Shown here: in pieces, positions 56,635-61,989 of the stretch
How the letters are laid out: the number at the start of each line of letters is the position of its first letter
How positions within the stretch are numbered: the stretch's first letter is position 1
Source: Chitinophaga horti
GTDB lineage: Bacteria > Bacteroidota > Bacteroidia > Chitinophagales > Chitinophagaceae
Length of the DNA: 61,989 nt
NCBI RefSeq assembly: GCF_022867795.2
Contig: NZ_CP107006.1
Span: 6,247,501 to 6,309,489, forward strand
Reading direction: 5' to 3'
Program-made: the position numbers and the translations under genes
Notes under the pieces: generated by a model
Seen by the model: only the letters and a program-made list of their open reading frames with translations
Databases searched by the model: none
Told to the model about the DNA's origin: nothing

Positions 56635-58743
56635 TTAGCTTAATTCAATTACGATCGTTTGTGCCCTGTTAATGGCGGTGCCGCTGTTGATAGACTGCGT
56701 CGTTACCTTTCCGGCTCCTTTTACTACCACACGCAGTCCCGCATTTTCCAGCAGGTACAGCGCATTTTTTAATCCCATGCCTTTTACATTTGGCACAAAA
56801 CCGCGCGGCTGCGACACCGGGCGAAAATCTATTTTGTTGGCGGCGATGTCGGCATTTACCCAGTTGCTGCTGGTTAAATTACCCTGGAAAGGAAGGCCGA
56901 GCGTGCTAACAATGCTGCGCCATTCGCTGCCTTTACCATTTTTCATCACCATCACAGAGTCCAGTTTTTTACCGCCGGCCAGCATAGTGCCTTGTTTCTC
57001 GACTGCCAGTGCGTACAATTTATCGGCTATTTCCCTGAACACAGGGCCGGCTACCGAACCGCCGTAGAACTTAGCCGCGAAAGGCTTGTTCTTGATAATG
57101 ACCACACAGGTATACTGCGGATCATCGGCCGGGAAGTAGCCCGCAAACGACGACTGGTAAATGTGATCGCTGTAACCGCGATTACCATTAGCTACCAGGG
57201 CAGTACCGGTTTTACCCGCAAAAGGGTAGTAAGGCGTGGCAAGCGCTTTCGCTGTTCCTCCTGTTACCACGCCTTCTAGGATAGTGTGTAGTTGCGTTAA
57301 AGTCTCCGTTGAACAGATCGAATCGATCAGTACTTCGGGCTTAAATTCTTTTATAGGTTTGCCGTACTCCATGATAGCATTCACGAGGTAAGGCTTCATC
57401 ATTTTCCCATTGTTAGCGACTGCATTGTACAGCATACAGGTTTGCATCGGGCTCACCTGTACTTCATAACCAAACGCCATCCACGGTAAAGTGGTGGCGC
57501 TCCATGATTTTGATGCCGTCGTTTTGATCACCGGTTTTCCTTCTCCCATCAGATCGATGCCGGTTGTTTTGTCCATCCGCAGTCGTTTGAGGTGATCTAC
57601 AAACTTGTTTGGCTGCTCGCGGTAGTATTGCCAGGCCAGTTTTGCCATGCCTACGTTGGAGCTGATCTCGAAGGCTTTTTTTATCGTGATGTGATTGATG
57701 CCCCGGTGCGGTTCGCTGTCCCAAACGGTGCGGCGGCCTACCTGCCAGGCACCTTCATGAATATCAACAGTGTTATTGAGTGTTACATGTTTGTCTTCCA
57801 GCACAGCGATCATTGTAGCGAGTTTGAACGTAGATCCCGGCTCGGTCGCCTGCAGTGCATAGTTCATATCCTCGTAGTAGCTGCCATCGGGCTGGCGGCC
57901 CAGGTTGGCGATCGCCTTTACTTTACCGGTCTTCACTTCCATGAGGATGCAGGTGCCATACTGCGCTTCGTTTTCCGTCACCATACGCATGAGTGCCGTT
58001 TCCACGATGTCCTGCATGTTCACGTCAAGCGTGGTAACGATATCCTTACCATTTTCCGGTTCGATGTCATAGCCTTCCACGGGGGCGTAAGTGCCGCCGG
58101 CGATGCGGCGCATGAGGCGTTTGCCGGTTACACCGCTCAGGTGATCGTCGTACGTTCTTTCCAATCCCACGTTCTGTGCGTTTTCGCGGGCCAGGCCGAT
58201 GGTACGGTTGGCAAGCAATTTAAAAGGGTTAAGGCGGCGCTGCCTGTTTTCGGCAATGAGGCCACCTTTGTTTTTACCCAGGCGGAACATCGGGAACTGG
58301 CGAATCTGCTGGTATTCGTTGAACGATACGTTTCTCTTCAGGAGGAAGTAACGGTCTTTATCGTTATAACCTTCTTTAAGAATGCTTTTGTACTCGGCCT
58401 GGCTCTTATCGCCAAACAGACGGGAAAGGCAGTAGGCGAGTGAGTCGGCATTATTCTTAAACACCTCACCGCTTTTGGCGCGAAGTCCGTCGGCGGCAAA
58501 GTCCACATATAAATTAAAGTAGGGGATAGAAGTGGAGAGCATGCGGCCTTCTTCTGAGTAGATGGTGCCGCGGTCTGCATCGAGGGTAACGAAGGTGGTG
58601 TGCATGCTGTCGCTCATTCTGCGCCAGTAGTCGCCTTCAATATTCTGGAGAAAGAACACCCTGCCAAGTATGGCCACACCGAAGAGCGCCATGCCGATAA
58701 AGCACAGATATACGCGCCAGAGTATGTCTTTTTTAACTTCCAC
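56635..58743 (-). CDS. ftsI: Septal transpeptidase FtsI (class B PBP) with C-terminal PASTA domain
   Basis: A 702-residue penicillin-binding protein with one N-terminal membrane helix (about 11-33), a dimerisation/pedestal region and a transpeptidase domain. STFK at 304-307 (Ser304), SSN at 361-363 and KTG at 511-513 are the catalytic motifs. A PASTA domain at about 640-702 extends beyond the E. coli form. It cross-links septal peptidoglycan with FtsW. The start is GTG 58743. Confidence 0.94.
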   Translation of the reverse strand: MEVKKDILWRVYLCFIGMALFGVAILGRVFFLQNIEGDYWRRMSDSMHTTFVTLDADRGTIYSEEGRMLSTSIPYFNLYVDFAADGLRAKSGEVFKNNADSLAYCLSRLFGDKSQAEYKSILKEGYNDKDRYFLLKRNVSFNEYQQIRQFPMFRLGKNKGGLIAENRQRRLNPFKLLANRTIGLARENAQNVGLERTYDDHLSGVTGKRLMRRIAGGTYAPVEGYDIEPENGKDIVTTLDVNMQDIVETALMRMVTENEAQYGTCILMEVKTGKVKAIANLGRQPDGSYYEDMNYALQATEPGSTFKLATMIAVLEDKHVTLNNTVDIHEGAWQVGRRTVWDSEPHRGINHITIKKAFEISSNVGMAKLAWQYYREQPNKFVDHLKRLRMDKTTGIDLMGEGKPVIKTTASKSWSATTLPWMAFGYEVQVSPMQTCMLYNAVANNGKMMKPYLVNAIMEYGKPIKEFKPEVLIDSICSTETLTQLHTILEGVVTGGTAKALATPYYPFAGKTGTALVANGNRGYSDHIYQSSFAGYFPADDPQYTCVVIIKNKPFAAKFYGGSVAGPVFREIADKLYALAVEKQGTMLAGGKKLDSVMVMKNGKGSEWRSIVSTLGLPFQGNLTSSNWVNADIAANKIDFRPVSQPRGFVPNVKGMGLKNALYLLENAGLRVVVKGAGKVTTQSINSGTAINRAQTIVIELS

Positions 58744-58791
58744 GTTTGCAGGGCTGTTGATCTATAATTACTACTACTTAATACTTTGTTA

Positions 58792-59180
58792 TTATCTCTC
58801 CGGATGCTCTTTCACGATGATGCGTTGTGGCGGTGTGCTCAGTTCTTTTAGTCCTAATGGTTCTACCGCTTTGCTTACTTCGCTCATTTTGCTGTTGAAC
58901 ATCAATTCACTTTTGAGGTTGAGGTATTCCCACTTCAGCTCCTTTATTTCCTTGCCGAGTTTGTTGATCCTGCGGATCTTTTTTCGGCGAGGTGACTGTT
59001 CGCGATATAGATGAGGGCCAGTACGGACAAAAACAGGATGAAGGGCATATTCTGCGTAATCAGCCGGTAGTTGATTCGCAGGCGCCATTCTTTCCTGGTT
59101 TCGGGTTCGGGCGGCATGTCGGTAGGTTTTGCCGCGTTTTCCGTAACCGTATCTATATGCTTCTCCTCTTCCTGCAACAC
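58792..59180 (-). pseudogene. ftsL: Cell division protein FtsL, frame broken as given
   Basis: Two overlapping frames make one FtsL-like protein of about 130 residues. The first (GTG 59180 start) has an acidic N-terminus and a single membrane helix (QNMPFILFLSVLALIYIANSH), then reaches LAEK. The second, in another frame, continues KKIRRINKLGKEIKELKWEYLNLKSELMFNSKMSEVSKAV, the expected coiled coil. The change is at a run of six A on the coding strand (GAAAAAAG, plus-strand T6 at 58979-58984); seven would restore the frame. Position between rsmH and ftsI supports ftsL. An indel in the homopolymer (error or real) is the simplest view. A -1 ribosomal slip on A AAA AAG is a possibility, since shifting back one base gives AAG. 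Confidence 0.8.
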
Positions 59181-59247
59181 GTTACATGATTTATGTGCTT
59201 GTTACCAATTGTTTTGTCAGAATAGGGGATAGTAGGGTGACCGGAGG

Positions 59248-60153
59248 CTACAACTTTTGCGCTACCCGCAACTTGGCGCTTCTCGATCGTGTATTGTTTT
59301 TCAATTCGGCGTCCGTGGCAGTGACAGGTTTTTTAGTGACCATTTTAAATACTTTCGGGGGCGTTTCGGCCAGGAAGTTTTGGTCGTCCTGCACTTCGAA
59401 GGAACCGTTTTTCATAAAGTTCTTTACCAGCCTGTCTTCCAGCGAATGGAAGGTGATGATGGACAGCAGTGCGCCGGGTTTAAGTACGGCTGCTGACTGT
59501 TCCAGCAAATCTTTCAGTGCGCCCATTTCATCGTTCACCTCGATACGCAGCGCCTGGAAAACCTGGGCCAGGTATTTTGCGGGATTTCCTTTTACGATGG
59601 GCTGGATCATGGATTTGAACTCGTTGATCGTGCGCATCGGGTTGGATTTCCGCAGGCTGACGATGGTTTGGGCCAGTGTGCGGGCGTTGGTTACCTCTCC
59701 GTATTCCTGGAAAATGAGCTGAAGCTGTTTTTCGGGATATGTTTTGAGGATGGCCGCTGCCGTTTTTTCGGTGCGGTTGTCCATACGCATGTCGAGCGGA
59801 CCGTCGAACCTGGTACTAAAGCCGCGGGCGCCGGTGTCGAACTGGTGGGACGAAACGCCCAGGTCCGCCAGGATGCCGTCTGGCTCGGCTTTATGCAGGC
59901 GGAGGAACCGCTGCAGGTGCCGGAAGTTTTGTTGTACGAAGGTGACGCGGTCGTCTTCTATGCGATTGGCGTACGCGTCTTCGTCCTGGTCAAATACGAT
60001 CAGCCGTCCGTCGGGGCCCAGTTTTTCGAGTATTGCCCGGGAGTGGCCGCCGCCGCCGAAAGTGGCGTCGACGTAGGTGCCGTCCGGACGGATATTCAGC
60101 AGGTCAATTACTTCGTGCAGAAGTACGGGTAAATGATATCCGGATGTTTCCAT
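59248..60153 (-). CDS. rsmH: 16S rRNA m4C1402 methyltransferase RsmH
   Basis: A 301-residue SAM-dependent methyltransferase that makes N4-methyl-C1402 in 16S rRNA. LLHEVIDLL near the start and DATFGGGGHS (29-38) form the SAM-binding region; the family SRKANPMRTI-type and FHSLEDRLVKNFM motifs follow. It is 6 bp after mraZ, in the usual dcw order. Confidence 0.95.
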   Translation of the reverse strand: METSGYHLPVLLHEVIDLLNIRPDGTYVDATFGGGGHSRAILEKLGPDGRLIVFDQDEDAYANRIEDDRVTFVQQNFRHLQRFLRLHKAEPDGILADLGVSSHQFDTGARGFSTRFDGPLDMRMDNRTEKTAAAILKTYPEKQLQLIFQEYGEVTNARTLAQTIVSLRKSNPMRTINEFKSMIQPIVKGNPAKYLAQVFQALRIEVNDEMGALKDLLEQSAAVLKPGALLSIITFHSLEDRLVKNFMKNGSFEVQDDQNFLAETPPKVFKMVTKKPVTATDAELKNNTRSRSAKLRVAQKL

Positions 60154-60159
60154 ACGCTG

Positions 60160-60633
60160 CTAAATTAAATCCCCGAGGTTGGTCCCGCCGCCGGCCATAA
60201 CCTGTTGAGCCAGGTCGCTAAAGGCCGCTGGTGAGAAATTTTCAAAGAACTCCTGGTACTTGTTTTTGTCCCAGATCTCAATTTTATTAGTGGCCGCCGT
60301 GAGTACGATATCTTTATCGAGTCCGGCGTACATTGTTAAGTTTTTTGGGATCAGCAGTCTGCCCGCGCTATCCAGTTCGAGAATTGTGGCGCCGTTCAGA
60401 AAATAGCGTCTAAATTCCCTAGCTTTAGGATCGAAATCGTTGAGTTTGCTGATCTTTTCGAAAATGGGCTGCCATTCGTTCATCGGGTAAAGTGTTAAAC
60501 ACTTTTCGAATCCCCGGTTGAGCACAAACTGATTGCCGGCGCTCTCCGCTATCTGCTTTTTAAATCCAGCAGGTAACAGGAAGCGCCCCTTTGCATCGAG
60601 CGTAGCTTCATATTCACCGAGAAAACCAGTCAA
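60160..60633 (-). CDS. mraZ: Transcriptional regulator MraZ
   Basis: A 157-residue MraZ with two SpoVT/AbrB-like domains (GEYEATLDAKGRFLLPAGF and ATILELDSAGRLLIPKNL). It represses the dcw cluster in known cases by binding repeated short boxes upstream of its own gene. It starts at TTG 60633, which gives the family-typical N-terminus; no ATG fits. A 10-bp-spaced repeat lies 25-60 bp upstream (see 60658-60694). It is the first gene of the cluster. Confidence 0.93.
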   Translation of the reverse strand: MTGFLGEYEATLDAKGRFLLPAGFKKQIAESAGNQFVLNRGFEKCLTLYPMNEWQPIFEKISKLNDFDPKAREFRRYFLNGATILELDSAGRLLIPKNLTMYAGLDKDIVLTAATNKIEIWDKNKYQEFFENFSPAAFSDLAQQVMAGGGTNLGDLI

Positions 60634-60657
60634 ATTCAGTACTTTATCCTATTAAAA

Positions 60658-60694
60658 TCCATTTTCTAACACAAAATAACACTTTTTCCCACTA
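60658..60694 (-). promoter_or_regulatory. Predicted MraZ-binding operator
   Basis: On the minus strand AGTGGGAAAA-AGTGTTATTT-TGTGTTAGAA-AATGG holds four (A/T)(A/G)TG boxes exactly 10 bp apart (GTG at plus 60670-72, 60680-82 and 60690-92; ATG at 60660-62). MraZ proteins bind direct repeats with this 10-bp period (TGGGN-type in E. coli, AAAGTG-type in Mycoplasma). It is located 25 bp before mraZ. Confidence 0.6.
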
Positions 60695-61085
60695 TCGAAC
60701 GAAAAAATGTAATGTAAATTTTTTCCACAGGACGGGATATGCGGCTCAATATGACTTTGAGGGGTAAAAACTGCGTGTATTCGTGCCTTATGGTGGATAT
60801 CATGTGGGTTGTGTGTGGAAAACTGCGCTTGCAATGTTGATAAGCGTGACAGGTAGGCGGGAAGGCTTGCTCGAAAGGCTTTTGCTGATAGTGTCGTTTG
60901 CGTATGCGCGGGTGTGATTGCGACAAGTGAACCTGTGTTTCGAAGGCTTGAATGGTGCGAGGTCGTTTACCAAAGTCGGGGCTTTTTTCTTAAAAATGGT
61001 CGATTTTGTGGGTTTGGTGTCGAATTGTGGGAGAAGTGGGAGGCTATCTTAAGCCCGGCGACCCTGCAACGAAGAAACGCAGTGC
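60695..61085. other. Intergenic region upstream of mraZ
   Basis: About 390 bp with no supported gene. Two sequences one base from a DnaA box (TTTTCCACA at 60721 and its complement at 60814) occur in opposite orientation. A few GTGGG-like motifs lie between. I see no promoter with a clear -7 for mraZ. Confidence 0.5.
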
Positions 61086-61745
61086 TTACAACGCTGCTGC
61101 GACCTGGCAGCGAGGTGGTTTACGTGCGTTGCAGTTTCTCGTCAGTGCGTCCCGAACTTGTGCACGTACTTCGCGAACTCTTGTCAGCGCCTCGCAAAGT
61201 AATGTTAAGTGCTTCTCAAGCACCTGCAACCTGACAATAAGCGTTGTAAGCGCTTTCCAAACATCTGTAACCTGACAATAAAGCGGTGTAAGTACGTTCC
61301 AAGCTCCTGTCAGTGCCTCGCAAAGTAATGTTAGTGCTTCGCAAACACCTGCTTCCTGACAATAAAGCGTTGTAAGCGATTCCCAAACTTCTGCAACCTG
61401 ATAATAAAGCGGTGTAAGTATGTTCCAAACTCCCGTCAGCGCCGCGCAAAGTAATGTAAGTGACTCGCAAACTCCTGCAACCTGACAATAAAGCGTTGTA
61501 AGTGCTTCCCAAACTTCTGCAACCTGACAATAAAGCGGTGTAAGTATGTTCCAAACTCCCGTCAGCGCCGCGCAAAGTAATGTAAGTGACTCGCAAACTC
61601 CTGTAACCTGACAATTAAGCGTCGTAAGTACTTCCCGAACCTCTGCAACCTGACAATAAAGCGGTGTAAGTAAGTTCAAAACTCCGGTCAGTGCCACGCA
61701 AACAGGTGTAAGTGCTTCCCCAGCCGATGCAACCTGTGTAAGCAC
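61086..61745 (-). CDS. Hypothetical heptad-repeat protein encoded by the repeat array
   Basis: A 219-codon open frame (GTG start) that covers the array. It reads as 14-residue units such as VAEVWEALTTLYCQ, with hydrophobic residues at positions 1, 4, 8 and 11, the pattern of a coiled coil. In the first array copy a +1 base (GTTAAG, near 61204) and a -1 base (ATAAGCG, near 61237) compensate each other, so the frame is kept. An upstream ATG at 61799 is in the same frame but is separated by a TGA at 61776-61778. A second frame is also open because 42 is a multiple of three, so repeat structure alone could make the ORF. I recognise no family. Confidence 0.3.
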   Translation of the reverse strand: MLTQVASAGEALTPVCVALTGVLNLLTPLYCQVAEVREVLTTLNCQVTGVCESLTLLCAALTGVWNILTPLYCQVAEVWEALTTLYCQVAGVCESLTLLCAALTGVWNILTPLYYQVAEVWESLTTLYCQEAGVCEALTLLCEALTGAWNVLTPLYCQVTDVWKALTTLIVRLQVLEKHLTLLCEALTRVREVRAQVRDALTRNCNARKPPRCQVAAAL

Positions 61746-61750
61746 CTCAC
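61160..61750 (-). repeat. 42-bp repeat array in 126-bp higher-order units
   Basis: Units of 42 bp of three types (A, B, C) alternate to give a 126-bp period, about four and a half times. Recurrent motifs are CTGACAATAAAGCG, GTAAGT and GCAAAGTAATG. Adjacent higher-order units between about 61420 and 61615 are nearly identical; copies towards 61200 are more diverged. 42 bp equals four helical turns. The array is AT-rich in places and lies in a region with no other gene. Confidence 0.9.
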
Positions 61751-61817
61751 AAACTGCCGCAGCCGTTCCGGTAATTCAAATGGCTAATTTCCAGCTCATA
61801 GTAAGAAAAAAGTTGAA

Positions 61818-61862
61818 GTGAGTGACACAACGGGGGCTGAAGAATGGCCAAAAGCCGGTGCC
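61818..61862 (+). repeat. Dispersed 45-bp element, copy 2
   Basis: GTGAGTGACACAACGGGGG... to GGTGCC; about 84% identical and gap-free to 31272-31316. It lies between the array and the last partial gene. Confidence 0.6.
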
Positions 61863-61914
61863 ACACTATCTTTTGCAAAATTTTAACGGTTGCCATCCCG
61901 GGCCTTACTTATAT

Positions 61915-61945
61915 TTACATTTCAATCTTAATTTCATTAACTTTG
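61915..61945 (+). promoter_or_regulatory. Predicted promoter of the last partial gene
   Basis: TAACTTTG at 61938-61945 matches TAnnTTTG; the -33 (TTAC, 61915-61918) is weak but spaced 19 bp away. The start codon follows within 10 bp of the -7 element. Confidence 0.5.
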
Positions 61946-61954
61946 CGCTTCTTT

Positions 61955-61989
61955 ATGCGGAAAATTCTCTTATACATCAGTTTCGGGGC
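61955..61989 (+). CDS. N-terminus of an unidentified protein (truncated by the window)
   Basis: Eleven codons, beginning MRKILLYISFG, run off the window end. The N-terminus is hydrophobic with basic residues 2-3, as in a signal or membrane-anchor segment. The promoter TAACTTTG sits directly before it, so the leader would be nearly absent. Too short to name. Confidence 0.45.
   Translation, partial: MRKILLYISFG

Noticed and set aside
60721..60822. Two DnaA-box-like sequences as a replication origin
   Set aside because: Both differ from TTATCCACA at one base, only two are present, and there is no AT-rich unwinding element or dnaA/dnaN nearby.
61191..61391. CRISPR array
   Set aside because: The 61160-61750 repeats are contiguous 42-bp tandem units without spacers, and no cas gene is present.

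Overview
The window comes from a bacterium of the phylum Bacteroidota, most likely the family Chitinophagaceae (Chitinophaga-like). Several transcription units have the Bacteroidota promoter TTTG-N19-TAnnTTTG, Shine-Dalgarno sequences are mostly absent, NuoG is the short form, the OmpA-type protein carries calcium-binding thrombospondin-3 repeats, and there are many lipoproteins and TPR proteins. The MurE DNPR motif indicates a meso-diaminopimelate cell wall. Family assignment is inference from gene content and 23S appearance, without a database search.

Layout. (1) 1-4258: the 3' end of one 23S gene with its 5S and terminator, then a second unit with its own tandem promoters, a boxA-like site, a full 23S and a 5S, but no 16S gene or tRNAs. 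(2) 4330-8483: an SDR oxidoreductase, a 75-bp tandem repeat, and hisS with a low-molecular-weight phosphatase gene on the minus strand, then two small ORFs. (3) 8501-13172: a PstS-like lipoprotein and two tandem paralogous TPR proteins. (4) 13333-26839: a complete 14-subunit complex I operon, nuoA-N, with promoter and terminator; nuoL is frameshifted as given. (5) 26897-30618: a FtsX-type permease, a MutS-like ATPase, and the rpsF-rpsR-rplI operon (minus). (6) 31406-37540: htpG and four tandem paralogous secreted alpha/beta hydrolases, one frameshifted. (7) 37663-44212: recJ and a polyprenyl synthase (minus), a major OmpA-like porin and the potassium transporter kup. (8) 44583-60633: the division and cell wall (dcw) cluster on the minus strand, mraZ-rsmH-ftsL-ftsI-murE-mraY-murD-ftsW-murG-murC-ftsQ-ftsA-ftsZ, with ftsL frameshifted as given. 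(9) 60634-61989: a predicted MraZ operator, a 42-bp/126-bp repeat array with an open heptad-patterned frame, a dispersed 45-bp element and the start of one more gene.

The genes are mainly housekeeping: ribosome parts, NADH oxidation, peptidoglycan precursor synthesis and septation. The accessory signals worth attention are the 16S-less rRNA unit, the repeat array upstream of mraZ, the 10-bp-spaced MraZ boxes, the four-member hydrolase cluster, the hairpin plus strong Shine-Dalgarno before nuoB, and three independent indels (nuoL, one hydrolase, ftsL). The three indels may mean that this assembly carries residual sequencing errors.
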